Source: DASUAL01 sp035763805 (GTDB taxonomy: Bacteria > Gemmatimonadota > Gemmatimonadetes > Gemmatimonadales > GWC2-71-9). From it: DNA of 64,000 bases. Below the pieces are notes generated by a model. That model did no database searches. It was not told where the DNA came from and saw only the letters and a program-made list of their open reading frames with translations. The translations under genes and the position numbers were made by a program. Numbering within the stretch: position 1 is the stretch's first letter; each line of letters opens with the position of its first letter. This document shows, one piece after another, positions 8,762-17,402 of this stretch. The stretch lies in NCBI GenBank assembly GCA_035763805.1, contig DASUAL010000014.1, forward strand, positions 7,595-71,594, read 5' to 3'.

Positions 8762-9916
8762 GTGCGCATTGCGTTGCTTTCGGATACGTACACCCCGCAA
8801 GTGAATGGGGTGACCACCGTGGTCCGCCGCATCGCGGCGCTGCTGCGCGCCGGCGCCCACGAGGTGGTTGTCGTGGCGCCACGCTACCCGCAGGCCCGCG
8901 AGACCAAGGACGAGCAGGAGCTCCGCGTCGCGTCGGTGCCGTTCCCGCTCTATTCCGACATCCGCCTGTCCCTCCCCGGCTTTCGGAGGATCGCGGAGTT
9001 CCTGAGCGCATTCCGTCCAGACGTGATTCACGTGCATACGGAGGGCGGGATCGGACTCGCGGGCCGCCGGTACGCGCTGGGCCGCGGCGTGCCACTGGTG
9101 ACCTCGTTCCACACGAACTTCCCCCAGTACAGCCGGCACTACGGCGTGGGGCTGCTCGAGCCCGCGGTGTGGCGCTGGCTCGTGTGGTTCCATCAGCCGG
9201 CGCGACTGACCCTCACTCCGGGGCACGCCGTCCACGACGAGCTCGCCCGCCGCGGCCTCACGAGCGTGGCCGTGTGGGGCTGCGGCGTGGACACCAGACA
9301 GTTTCATCCGGGCAGGCGCAATGCCGGCTGGCGTCGCTGGTTGGCGGGCGGCGACGATACGGCCGTCGTACTGCACGTGGGCCGGCTCGCGCGGGAGAAG
9401 AACCTCGACGTGCTCATCGAGGCGTGGGACCGGGCGCGCAGGCTGTTGGGCCAGCGCGCCACGTTCGTCGTGGCCGGCGCGGGTCCCTACGCCCGACGCA
9501 TCCAGTCCCACCTGCCGTTCGTGCGCCAGCTGGGGTTCGTGCCGCGGGAAGAACTGGCCTCGCTGTACGCCAGCGCCGACATGTGCATGTTTCCGTCACA
9601 TACCGAGACCTGCGGCCTGGTGGCCCTCGAAGCGATGGCCGCAGGGGTGCCGGTGATCGCAGCGGACGCCGGCGGGTTCCGGGAGAACGTGGCTCACGGC
9701 GTGACGGGCCTGCTCGTGCCGCCGCACGACGTCGAGGCCTTCGTCGGGGCGCTCGCCGAGCTCGCGGGCGACCCCGCGCGTCGGTTCTCTTTCGCAGCCG
9801 CCGGCCGGGAGGCGGCGATGGCGCACGACGTCGCTCGGGAGGATACAGCCCTGCTCGCCTGGTATGCAGCGCTGGCGGGGCAACCCGATCACGGAGCGGC
9901 GCCCCGGGCCGCCTAG
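8762..9916 (+). CDS. Family-4 glycosyltransferase (MgtA/PimB-like), probable glycolipid synthesis
   Basis: Retaining GT-B glycosyltransferase of 384 residues. The N-terminal half starts RIALLSDTYTPQVNGV, with VIHVHTEGGIGL and TSFHTNFPQYSRHYG. The C-terminal nucleotide-sugar domain has VLHVGRLAREKNLD and FPSHTETCGLVALEAMA, carrying the conserved glutamates. The layout matches mannosyl- or diacylglycerol-glycosyltransferases. GTG 8762 is chosen because the conserved N-terminus begins there; TTG 8747 is the longer option. It sits directly after phoBR behind a PhoB-box-like repeat, so it may make phosphate-free glycolipids during Pi starvation. That role is inference; the family assignment is firm. 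Confidence 0.85.
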   Translation: MRIALLSDTYTPQVNGVTTVVRRIAALLRAGAHEVVVVAPRYPQARETKDEQELRVASVPFPLYSDIRLSLPGFRRIAEFLSAFRPDVIHVHTEGGIGLAGRRYALGRGVPLVTSFHTNFPQYSRHYGVGLLEPAVWRWLVWFHQPARLTLTPGHAVHDELARRGLTSVAVWGCGVDTRQFHPGRRNAGWRRWLAGGDDTAVVLHVGRLAREKNLDVLIEAWDRARRLLGQRATFVVAGAGPYARRIQSHLPFVRQLGFVPREELASLYASADMCMFPSHTETCGLVALEAMAAGVPVIAADAGGFRENVAHGVTGLLVPPHDVEAFVGALAELAGDPARRFSFAAAGREAAMAHDVAREDTALLAWYAALAGQPDHGAAPRAA

Positions 9917-9974
9917 TCATTGCACCGGCCGCCGCGGTTACCTTCATCGTAGACACGATCCTCGTGGTGTTGCC

Positions 9975-10376
9975 ATGCCGACCGTCCTGTTTCTCTGCGT
10001 CGCGAATTCCGCGCGCAGCCAGATGGCCGAAGGGCTCGCGCGGACGATGGCGCCGCCAGGCCATCGTTTCTGGAGCGCGGGCTCGGAGCCCGGCAGGCTG
10101 CACCCCCTCGCCGTGGCGGTCATGGCCGAGGAGGGGATCGACATCTCGCATCAACGCGCGAAGGGCCTCGGCACGATTCCGGTAAGTCAGGTCGACACCA
10201 TCGTAACCCTGTGCGCTGAGGAAGTATGTCCCGTGGTGCCGGGCAAGGTGAGGCGGCTGCACTGGCCGCTCGCGGACCCGGTGCGCGCTGACGGGACCGA
10301 TGCCGAGCGGCTGGCAGCCTTCCGTGCCGCCCGTGATGAGCTCAAGACGTTGCTCCCCGAGCTCTGGGGCCAGTAG
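9975..10376 (+). CDS. arsC: ArsC-type arsenate reductase / low-molecular-weight phosphatase family
   Basis: A 133-residue cytoplasmic protein. The P-loop CVANSARSQ is CX5R near the N-terminus, and a second cysteine pair C-X4-C (LCAEEVCP, about residues 79-84) sits where thioredoxin-linked ArsC enzymes carry their redox cysteines. WPLADPV holds the general acid region. This favours arsenate reductase over tyrosine phosphatase. It follows the glycosyltransferase in the Pho island rather than the arsR-arsM pair at 37-38 kb. Arsenate enters by phosphate transporters, so induction with the Pho regulon would make sense. Confidence 0.8.
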   Translation: MPTVLFLCVANSARSQMAEGLARTMAPPGHRFWSAGSEPGRLHPLAVAVMAEEGIDISHQRAKGLGTIPVSQVDTIVTLCAEEVCPVVPGKVRRLHWPLADPVRADGTDAERLAAFRAARDELKTLLPELWGQ

Positions 10377-10381
10377 GAAAA

Positions 10382-10418
10382 CCAAAACCCGGGGCCGACC
10401 GCTCCCCGGGTTTGGTGG
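10382..10418 (+). terminator. Hairpin terminator after arsC
   Basis: AAACCCGGGG (10385-10394) pairs with CCCCGGGTTT (10404-10413) over a 9-nt loop, and the outer CCA/TGG can extend it. It lies 8 bp past the arsC stop. The T tract is short. Confidence 0.6.
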
Positions 10419-10551
10419 GCCGGGCGGAGTGGCCGTCACACTCGCGCCGCGACCGGAACCGCCATAAAAGCGTCCCCAACCTCGGCGAGCCGGGTCACGG
10501 CACGCCCTCGCACGCGTCACGAAACGGTCAAGGCCGAGCTGGCAGGCGTTT

Positions 10552-10591
10552 CGTTACCCGGCATCTGCGACCGCGTGACGGTGTCGTGATG
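10552..10591 (+). promoter_or_regulatory. Array of PhoB-box-like half sites upstream of TonB receptor
   Basis: Half sites fall on an 11-bp grid: CGTTACC at 10552, a poor ATCTGCG at 10563, CGTGACG at 10574 and CGTGATG at 10585. The last pair is closest to the boxes at 14954 and 17361. It ends 45 bp before ATG 10637. Confidence 0.5.
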
Positions 10592-10636
10592 TGTGATGGC
10601 GACACTTGTTGCGTCGCCACCGTGCACGAGACCGCC

Positions 10637-13411
10637 ATGCGCCGCTCGCTCTCCGCAGTACTCATCTTCACGGCCGTCGTCTCCCAAACGCCGTCGCTCC
10701 ACGCACAGGATTCCGCCCCCCGACCGGGACGCATCGCCGGGAAGGTCCTCAATGCCGTGACGGGCGACGTCGTCCCCAGCGCGCAGGTCACCGTCGAGGG
10801 AACCCCGATCGCGGCGATCACCAACTGGGCAGGCGAGTACGCCCTCGCCGACGTGTCCGCAGGCCTCCACACCGTGAGCGTCCGGGCGATCGGATACTCC
10901 TCGAAGTTCGTCGCCGCGGTGTCGGTGCAGGCCGGTGCGACGACGCTACTGAACGTGACGCTCGGCACGGCGGCCGTCGAACTCGAAGGGATCACGGTCA
11001 CCGCGGAACAGGAGCGCGGCTCGGTGAGCTACGCACTGAACCAGCAGCGCACCGCCAACCAGATCATCAATACCGTCACGTCCGAACAGATCCAGAAGAG
11101 CCCCGACTCGGACGCCGGCCAGGCGATCCAGCGCGTGAGCGGCGTCAACGTGCAAGATGGGAAATACGTGTTCGTGCGCGGCCTGGGCGAACGGTACACC
11201 ACGACGGCCCTGAACGGTACGCGCCTGCCGAGCGCCGAGCCCGAGCGCAAGGTCGTTCCGCTCGACCTCTTCCCATCCGGCCTGCTGGAGGGCATCACGA
11301 CGTACAAGACGTTCACCCCGGACCAGCCAGGCGACTTCAGCGGGGCGCAGGTCAACCTCAAGACGCGCGATTTCCTGCTCGGGCCGCTGCTCAAGCTCTC
11401 GGCCTCCAGCGGCCTCAACGACGCCGTCACGGCCAGGCGCGGGCTGCGAGCGCCGACAGTGGGGCCGGAGTGGCTGGGCTTCGCCGGCGGTGCCCGCGAC
11501 CTGCCGCCGGCCGCCCGCGACGCCGGCACCTTGCAAGGGCTCAGCCAAGTCCAGTTGAACGACATCATCGCCTCGTTTCGGAATGCGTGGTCCGCCCGCG
11601 ACGGAAGACGCGGCGCCAACACCTCCTTCAGCCTTTCCGCGGGCGGCCAGCCCCGCCTCGCGAACCGCCCGTTCGAGGTGCTGGGGTCGCTGACGTACTC
11701 GTACGCGCTGGAAGGCCGGCTGGACGAACGGCGGGCGGTGCTCGGGCCAAGGCAGGCGACCGGATCGTTCGACGTCGAGAACATCTATCGTGGCGCAACA
11801 GGGCGCACGAGCGTGCTGTGGGGAGGGCTTCTCAATGTGAGCGCACGGCTGGGGGCGACCGGTCGGGTTGCGCTCAACAACACACTCACGCACAGCGGGG
11901 ACAACGAAGCCACGCGGCTCGCGGGCTTCAACAACGCGTTCAGCGAGACCCTCGAGTTCACCCGGCTCAGCTTCATCGAGCGCGGCGTGCGGTCCCACCA
12001 GCTGACCGGCCAGCATCTGCTCGCCGAGCGGCACACCTTCGACTGGTCCGCCACGTGGTCACACGTCTCGCGCCGCGAGCCCGACCGGTCCGATCTGGTC
12101 TACCAGACCACGATCGATCCGACCACCGGCGAATCCCAGCCCTACGCGTGGTACGGCGCGCCCCGTTCCGCCACCAAGACGTTCAGCAACATCCAGGAGG
12201 ATGGGTACGAGGGCGGGATCAACTACCGTCACGTCCTGGGCAGCCCGGCGCGCCCCGCGGCGCTCAAGGTCGGCGCCTATGCCAAGTTGACGGACCGCGA
12301 CGCGGACACCCGCGCCTACGATGTCATGAACGTCGGCGGCCTCAGCGACGTCGAGCGGGCCCAGCCCGCCGAAGTGATCTTCGACGGAAGGTATGCGCAG
12401 CAGGGACGGCTCTTCCTCGCCGCGAGTGCGGCCCTCGGCCGGTATAGCGCTGCAGACCGCATCGCCGCCGGTTACGCCCAGGCCGAGTTGACCCTCTCGG
12501 ATCGCTGGCGCCTGATCGGTGGCGCCCGGGTCGAGCGGGCGCGCCTCGAGGTCAGGAGTAAGACCATCGAGCTGGGGGACACCACCACCATCCTCCTCAA
12601 CACGGACGTGCTGCCGTCGCTCGCGCTGACGTGGCGCCCCTGGGCGGCACACAACCTCCGCCTTTCCGTCAGCCAGACCGTGGCCCGCCCGGAGTACCGC
12701 GAGCTGTCACCGACGAACTACGTCGACATCGGCGGCCAGATCGTGTTCGGAAACCTGGACCTGCGGCGTTCGCTCGTACGCAACTTCGACCTGCGGTGGG
12801 AATGGTATCCGAGCCCCGGGCAGGTCGTGAGCGCCGCGGCGTTCGCCAAACAGTTCGAGCGGCCCATCGAGCGCGTGCTCCGGCAGACCTCGGGCGAAAG
12901 CCAACAGAGCGTCACGTTCGTCAACGCGCGCTCGGCGGAGAACTACGGCGTCGAGCTCGAGCTGCGCCACCACCTGGGTGTTCTGGCGACGGCCCTGACG
13001 CCGATCACCCTGTTCGCGAACACCACGTTGATGAAGAGCGACGTCCGTGTGGGCGATGGCCTTTCCAGTCTGACGAACGATCGGCGCGCCATGGTCGGAC
13101 AGGCCGGCTACGTCGTGAACGCCGGGGTGACATACACCAGCCCCGCCGGCCGGGCGAACGCGACCGTCTTGTACAACGTCGTGGGGCGGCGCATCTACGA
13201 GGCCGGGATCGTCCCGTATCCGGACTCGTACGAGGAGGCCCGGCACCTCCTGGATGCCTCCGTCCAGTTGCCCCTGACGGCCAGCACTGCGGTCAAGCTC
13301 GATGCGAAAAACCTGCTGGATAGCGCGTACCGCCTCACGCAAGCGTCGATCGACCGCCTGCGCTACCGCGTCGGGCGCGTGTTCTCGATCGGCATGACTT
13401 GGGAACCCTGA
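10637..13411 (+). CDS. TonB-dependent receptor with N-terminal carboxypeptidase-like domain
   Basis: Outer-membrane receptor of 924 residues. Signal peptide MRRSLSAVLIFTAVVSQ... ends near LHAQD. Then a carboxypeptidase-regulatory-like domain (RIAGKVLNAVTGDVVPSAQV), a plug domain (SPDSDAGQAIQRVSGVNVQD, FVRGLGERYTTTALNG), and a 22-strand-type barrel ending RYRVGRVFSIGMTWEP. The substrate is unknown. It is followed 28 bp later by a beta-helix lipoprotein and preceded by PhoB-box-like sites in a phosphate island. Uptake of a phosphorus compound is therefore a reasonable guess. ATG 10637 is chosen because it gives a clean signal peptide; the frame is open further upstream but reads as non-protein. 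Confidence 0.88.
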   Translation: MRRSLSAVLIFTAVVSQTPSLHAQDSAPRPGRIAGKVLNAVTGDVVPSAQVTVEGTPIAAITNWAGEYALADVSAGLHTVSVRAIGYSSKFVAAVSVQAGATTLLNVTLGTAAVELEGITVTAEQERGSVSYALNQQRTANQIINTVTSEQIQKSPDSDAGQAIQRVSGVNVQDGKYVFVRGLGERYTTTALNGTRLPSAEPERKVVPLDLFPSGLLEGITTYKTFTPDQPGDFSGAQVNLKTRDFLLGPLLKLSASSGLNDAVTARRGLRAPTVGPEWLGFAGGARDLPPAARDAGTLQGLSQVQLNDIIASFRNAWSARDGRRGANTSFSLSAGGQPRLANRPFEVLGSLTYSYALEGRLDERRAVLGPRQATGSFDVENIYRGATGRTSVLWGGLLNVSARLGATGRVALNNTLTHSGDNEATRLAGFNNAFSETLEFTRLSFIERGVRSHQLTGQHLLAERHTFDWSATWSHVSRREPDRSDLVYQTTIDPTTGESQPYAWYGAPRSATKTFSNIQEDGYEGGINYRHVLGSPARPAALKVGAYAKLTDRDADTRAYDVMNVGGLSDVERAQPAEVIFDGRYAQQGRLFLAASAALGRYSAADRIAAGYAQAELTLSDRWRLIGGARVERARLEVRSKTIELGDTTTILLNTDVLPSLALTWRPWAAHNLRLSVSQTVARPEYRELSPTNYVDIGGQIVFGNLDLRRSLVRNFDLRWEWYPSPGQVVSAAAFAKQFERPIERVLRQTSGESQQSVTFVNARSAENYGVELELRHHLGVLATALTPITLFANTTLMKSDVRVGDGLSSLTNDRRAMVGQAGYVVNAGVTYTSPAGRANATVLYNVVGRRIYEAGIVPYPDSYEEARHLLDASVQLPLTASTAVKLDAKNLLDSAYRLTQASIDRLRYRVGRVFSIGMTWEP

Positions 13412-13439
13412 TCCCTCACCTTTTACCACGGGGAATTGT

Positions 13440-14852
13440 ATGACGCCGCACCTCTCGCACCGCCTCCGAATCCAGTTCGCGGGGCTCACCGCGCTCCTCT
13501 TCGCCGGCGTGCTCGGCGGCTGCAACAACGACGGCGGAAGCGGGCCCCCGCCACCCCCCCGCGTCGCGGTCCTGAATCAACCGATCAGCGCCAACCGCAC
13601 GTTGTACACGGACACGGTGTACACGCTGAGTGGCCACGTGAAGGTCCAGAGCGGCGTCACACTCACCATTCAACCCGGCACCACGATCTTGGGCGACACG
13701 ACGCAGCCCTCGTCCCTGTGGATCCTGAGGGGCGCCAAGATCATCGCCAACGGGACCGCCGCGGCTCCGATCGTGTTCACGTCGGCGCGTGCCGTCGGGA
13801 ACAGGAAGCCGGGCGACTGGGGCGGGATCGTCATCATCGGCAATGGCCTGATCAACCGGACGGGCGTCGTCAACACCGAGGGGCCGGTCGGCGTGGCCGA
13901 GAACTACGGCGGCGGCACGAACAACACCGACTCGAGCGGCGTGCTGCGGTACGTGCGCATCGAGTTCGCGGGCTTCGATGTCACGGGCACCGCGTCTGAG
14001 TTGAACGGCCTCTCGATGTACGCGGTGGGCAGCAAGACGGTGCTCGAGTATGTCGAGGTCTTGGCGGGCCTCGACGACTCGTTCGAGTGGTGGGGTGGCG
14101 CCGTGGACGGCCGCCATCTCGTGTCATACGAAGCCGGCGACGATCACTTCGACTGGTCGGAAGGGTATGTCGGGCGGGTGCAGTTCGCCATCGGCTTGCA
14201 GGCTGCGCGCCTCACGCCCGCCGCCGGCTCGGGCTTCCCGTCCACGGACCCGCAGGGCTTCGAGGCCGACGGGTGCGCGGGCACGGGCTGCACGGGCCCC
14301 GCTGGCGGGCACCGCAGCACACCTTACTCCGACCCCGTGTTCGCCAACCTCACGATGGTGGGTTCAGGGACCGTCGAAACCCAAACGTCGGGCGGGTTCG
14401 GCGCCGTACTGCGCCGCGGCACGAAGGGCCTGCTGCACAACGGCATCATCGCCCGCTGGAAGGGCACTGGGATCTCGGTCCGGGATAGCGCGACTGGAAA
14501 CATCCTCGACGCCGACTCGCTCAACCTGCACAACATGGTGTTCGCCCAGAACACCGGCACCGGCGGTGACTACGACCCCGCGGGGACGAACTTCGGGCAG
14601 GGCACCAAATTCGCGGCGGATAATCACCGCAGCGCCGCCACAGCGGCCGCCCTATTCGCCAACCTCACCCCGACGGGCCTGAACTGGACGCCGCAGGGCA
14701 TCGCGGCCTCGGGGTGCGGCACGGTGGCGCTCCCCGCCGCCCGGGCGGCCAACTTCTTCGGCGGCACCATGCCGAACACGGCGTACTGCGGTGCGGTGGA
14801 TCCGGCCGGCCCCCAGTGGTACCAGGGCTGGACCGTGTACCTGACGAACTAA
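13440..14852 (+). CDS. Beta-helix-type surface lipoprotein paired with TonB receptor
   Basis: 470-residue lipoprotein; lipobox near LFAGVLGGC, then a Pro-rich linker. The body looks like a right-handed beta-helix: HVKVQSGVTLTIQPGTTI, LWILRGAKIIANGTA, APIVFTSAR, GDWGGIVIIGNG, and repeated short strands. A conserved-looking acidic and aromatic stretch, LAGLDDSFEWWGGAVDG and GDDHFDWSEGYVG, may form a binding face. Paired downstream of the TonB receptor and closed by a strong terminator, it is probably the outer-leaflet partner of that receptor. No enzymatic motif was recognised. Confidence 0.75.
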   Translation: MTPHLSHRLRIQFAGLTALLFAGVLGGCNNDGGSGPPPPPRVAVLNQPISANRTLYTDTVYTLSGHVKVQSGVTLTIQPGTTILGDTTQPSSLWILRGAKIIANGTAAAPIVFTSARAVGNRKPGDWGGIVIIGNGLINRTGVVNTEGPVGVAENYGGGTNNTDSSGVLRYVRIEFAGFDVTGTASELNGLSMYAVGSKTVLEYVEVLAGLDDSFEWWGGAVDGRHLVSYEAGDDHFDWSEGYVGRVQFAIGLQAARLTPAAGSGFPSTDPQGFEADGCAGTGCTGPAGGHRSTPYSDPVFANLTMVGSGTVETQTSGGFGAVLRRGTKGLLHNGIIARWKGTGISVRDSATGNILDADSLNLHNMVFAQNTGTGGDYDPAGTNFGQGTKFAADNHRSAATAAALFANLTPTGLNWTPQGIAASGCGTVALPAARAANFFGGTMPNTAYCGAVDPAGPQWYQGWTVYLTN

Positions 14853-14903
14853 CTCCGCTGGAGGGGACACCCGGCGTGGGATGCACGGCCGACGTCCGGG
14901 TGC

Positions 14904-14942
14904 CAGGTAGCGGAGGCCCGCACGGCTCCGCTACCTGTTTCT
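14904..14942 (+). terminator. Strong rho-independent terminator after lipoprotein gene
   Basis: Perfect 12-bp stem CAGGTAGCGGAG / CTCCGCTACCTG (14904-14915 with 14926-14937), 10-nt loop, followed by TTTCT. It separates the TonB/lipoprotein unit from the porin unit. Confidence 0.85.
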
Positions 14943-14953
14943 CCCGTTCCGCC

Positions 14954-14971
14954 CGTTACAGTCCCGTGACA
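14954..14971 (+). promoter_or_regulatory. PhoB-box-like direct repeat upstream of phosphate porin
   Basis: CGTTACA-GTCC-CGTGACA, two 7-bp repeats with a 4-bp spacer. A CATTAG at 14979-14984 is a possible -10 element at the spacing expected for a Pho promoter. The site ends 81 bp before the porin start. Confidence 0.65.
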
Positions 14972-15052
14972 CACCCGCATTAGCCTGGTGACGTTGCCCC
15001 GGCAGGTTTCGGGAGCCGTTCAACGACTGACCTCAGTCTTGAGGAGCTCACC

Positions 15053-16231
15053 GTGCACGCAAGACTGCCATACCGCCTCCTCCCGGCGGCGCTGTTCTGC
15101 GCCGTCGGCGCCGGAGCGCGCGTCGCCATCGCCCAAGCCCCCAACGTCCGCGTGGCGGGCCGCATCCAGGTGCAGTACCGCAACTCGTCGGGGGATTCCG
15201 TCCCCGGCTTTTTCAACACCACTCAGGTGAATAACATCTTCGAAGTCCGCCGGCTCCGCATCCAGACGGACGTGCGGTTCGGCGACAACATCAACCTCTC
15301 GATCCAGCCGAGCTTCGAGATGGGCGGCCTGCGGATGCGCGATGCATTCGTCCGCGTGGGCTTCACGCCCACCTTCGGCTTGGTCGCGGGACAGGAGAAG
15401 TCGCCGTTCATGCGCTACGAGCTGATCAGCTCGAACAACCTGCTCTCGATCGAGCGCGGGGTGCGCGTGTTGCGGCTCTCCAACAGAGAGGCGCTGAACG
15501 ACGTGCTGGTCAACAACGGCTATGCGTCCCACGACCTCGGCGCCTTCCTCGACTTCGATAGCCCGGACCACCGTTTCTACGCCAAAGCCGGCGTGCAGCA
15601 GGGCTCGCGCGAAAGTGCAACCGACGTCAACAACGCCAAGAGCTTCTTCGGCCGGGTGACCTACATGGCGCTCAAGAACAAGGACGACCAGCCGGAGCTG
15701 CAGGTCGGCGGGTCGTTCGCGTCGCGCGACCGCGCGATCTGCTCCACCTGCACGGGCACCCTGGCTTACTACGCCGACTCCTCCAAGCGGACCAACGCCT
15801 TCGGCTTGGACGTCGAGTGGGGCGGGTTCCGGCCGGGCTGGCACGTCATCGCCGACTTCGCCACGGGCGACAACGCGCCGATCGTGAACCGCGTAACCTC
15901 AGGCCGCAACGTGGCCAACCTGCGCACCAGCGCCGACAGCGCTCTCAGGACCTTCGTGGGCTTCAACGTGGTGGCGGCCTACCGCGTGAATACCACTGGC
16001 ACCGACACGCGGGTCGTGAAGATCGTCGAGCCGGCGGTCCGTTTCGACTACACCGATCCCGACACGGACGTCGGCGACAACCAGGGCCTCTTGATCACCC
16101 CGGCGTTGAACATCTACTTCGCGAACAGCGTGGTATTGCGGTCGGGCATCGACCTCTACTTCTACAAGGATGCCACCGGCGAGTCGAAGTCTGCGCGGGA
16201 GCTGAAGTTCTCGTGGCAGGCCAACTTCTAA
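15053..16231 (+). CDS. Phosphate-selective porin (OprO/OprP family)
   Basis: Outer-membrane porin of 392 residues for anion or phosphate uptake. Signal peptide ends near ARVAIAQA. Mature part starts with strand-rich sequence (RVAGRIQVQYRNSSGD, VRRLRIQTDVRFGDN) and ends SARELKFSWQANF, with the C-terminal Phe typical of barrel proteins. Motifs MRDAFVRVGFTPTFGLVAGQ and GVQQGSRES fit the porin O/P family. GTG start 15053 follows a good GAGGAG site. Its stop is 14 bp from pstS, so the two form one unit behind the PhoB-like box at 14954. A Cys pair (CSTC) near residue 231 is unusual for a porin. Confidence 0.85.
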   Translation: MHARLPYRLLPAALFCAVGAGARVAIAQAPNVRVAGRIQVQYRNSSGDSVPGFFNTTQVNNIFEVRRLRIQTDVRFGDNINLSIQPSFEMGGLRMRDAFVRVGFTPTFGLVAGQEKSPFMRYELISSNNLLSIERGVRVLRLSNREALNDVLVNNGYASHDLGAFLDFDSPDHRFYAKAGVQQGSRESATDVNNAKSFFGRVTYMALKNKDDQPELQVGGSFASRDRAICSTCTGTLAYYADSSKRTNAFGLDVEWGGFRPGWHVIADFATGDNAPIVNRVTSGRNVANLRTSADSALRTFVGFNVVAAYRVNTTGTDTRVVKIVEPAVRFDYTDPDTDVGDNQGLLITPALNIYFANSVVLRSGIDLYFYKDATGESKSARELKFSWQANF

Positions 16232-16245
16232 GGAGTCTTCACGCA

Positions 16246-17292
16246 ATGCGCAAGCTCACCCTCGCAGTACTTCTCGCGCTGGTCGCCGTCCCCGCGGGCG
16301 CGCAGGTGCGCCTCAACGGTGCCGGGGCCACGTTTCCCAACATCATCTACCAGAACTGGATCCTGACGTACAACCAGAAGTTCGACAACGTCGAGATCAA
16401 CTATCAGTCCATCGGCTCGGGCGGCGGGATTCGCCAGTTCTCGGACAAGACCGTCGACTTCGGCGGCACCGACGCCCCGATGAGCGATTCCGCCATCGCG
16501 GCCATCCAAGGCAACGTGCTGCACATCCCGACCGTCCTGGGCGCGGTCGTGCCGACCTACAATCTTCCAGGGCTTTCCGCCGCGGTGAAGTTCACCCCGG
16601 ACGTCCTCGCCGACATCTTCCTCGGCAAGATCACCAAGTGGAACGACGCCCGCCTCGCGAGCGTCAACCAGGGCCTGGCGCTGCCGAACCAGGACGTCAT
16701 CGTCGTGCACCGCTCCGATGGCTCCGGCACGACCTACGTCTGGGTGGACTACCTCACGAAGATCAGTCCGGAGTGGGCGCAGAAGGTGGGCCGCGGCACG
16801 TCGGTCAACTGGCCCGTGGGCCTCGGCGGACGCGGCAACGAAGGCGTGGCCGCAACCGTGCGGCAGACGCCGGGAGCCATCGGCTACGTCGAGATCGGCT
16901 ACGCGCTCATCAACAAGATGTCGTTCGGCCAGGTGCGCAACAAGGCGGGGAACTTCATCACCCCTGCCCTCGAATCGGTCACCGCCGCGGCCGAGGGCGC
17001 GATGGCCGACATGGGCCCGAGCACCGACTTCCGCGTGTCGATCACCGATCCCCGCGGCGCGCAGGCGTATCCCGTCGCGAGCTTCACCTGGCTCCTCGTC
17101 CGCAAACAATACCCGGATGCTCCCAAGGCCCGCGAGCTGGCGAAGTTCATCTGGTGGTCGCTGACCGAGGGGCAGGCGCAGGCGCCCAAGCTCGGCTACG
17201 CGCCGCTCCCCAAGGCGATGGTGCCCTGGATCGAGGCGCGCCTCAGGACCATCACCGCCGGCGGCAAGGCGGTGTGGACGGCGGCGCGGTAA
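16246..17292 (+). CDS. pstS: Phosphate-binding protein PstS
   Basis: Periplasmic substrate-binding component of the PstSCAB phosphate ABC importer, 348 residues. Signal peptide MRKLTLAVLLALVAVPAGA, no lipobox. Phosphate-site motifs are LNGAGATFP (near 26), YQSIGSGGGIRQF, FGGTDAPMS and VVHRSDGSGTTYV. An AAGGAG ribosome site (16230-16235) sets the start at ATG 16246. A hairpin terminator follows, so pstS probably accumulates in excess over pstCAB, as is common for binding proteins. Confidence 0.97.
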   Translation: MRKLTLAVLLALVAVPAGAQVRLNGAGATFPNIIYQNWILTYNQKFDNVEINYQSIGSGGGIRQFSDKTVDFGGTDAPMSDSAIAAIQGNVLHIPTVLGAVVPTYNLPGLSAAVKFTPDVLADIFLGKITKWNDARLASVNQGLALPNQDVIVVHRSDGSGTTYVWVDYLTKISPEWAQKVGRGTSVNWPVGLGGRGNEGVAATVRQTPGAIGYVEIGYALINKMSFGQVRNKAGNFITPALESVTAAAEGAMADMGPSTDFRVSITDPRGAQAYPVASFTWLLVRKQYPDAPKARELAKFIWWSLTEGQAQAPKLGYAPLPKAMVPWIEARLRTITAGGKAVWTAAR

Positions 17293-17313
17293 CCCTTCTC
17301 CCGCTGCCGAATT

Positions 17314-17348
17314 ACCCCCGCACGGTCATTCGCCTGCGGGGGTTTCTT
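17314..17348 (+). terminator. Hairpin terminator between pstS and pstC
   Basis: ACCCCCGCA (17314-17322) pairs with TGCGGGGGT (17335-17343) over a 12-nt loop, followed by TTCTT. It lies just upstream of the PhoB-like box at 17361. Confidence 0.8.
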
Positions 17349-17360
17349 ACGGTCGCGGTC

Positions 17361-17378
17361 CGTTACACGGCCGTGACA
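17361..17378 (+). promoter_or_regulatory. PhoB-box-like direct repeat upstream of pstC
   Basis: CGTTACA-CGGC-CGTGACA, the best match among the four sites, between the pstS terminator and ATG 17403. It implies a second promoter for pstCABB-phoU. Confidence 0.65.
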
Positions 17379-17402
17379 AACCGCCCCTACGTTTCCCGCT
17401 CC

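Noticed and set aside
10412..10636. N-terminal extension of the TonB receptor
   Set aside because: The frame is open but covers a terminator and putative operator sites, and a clean signal peptide begins at 10637.
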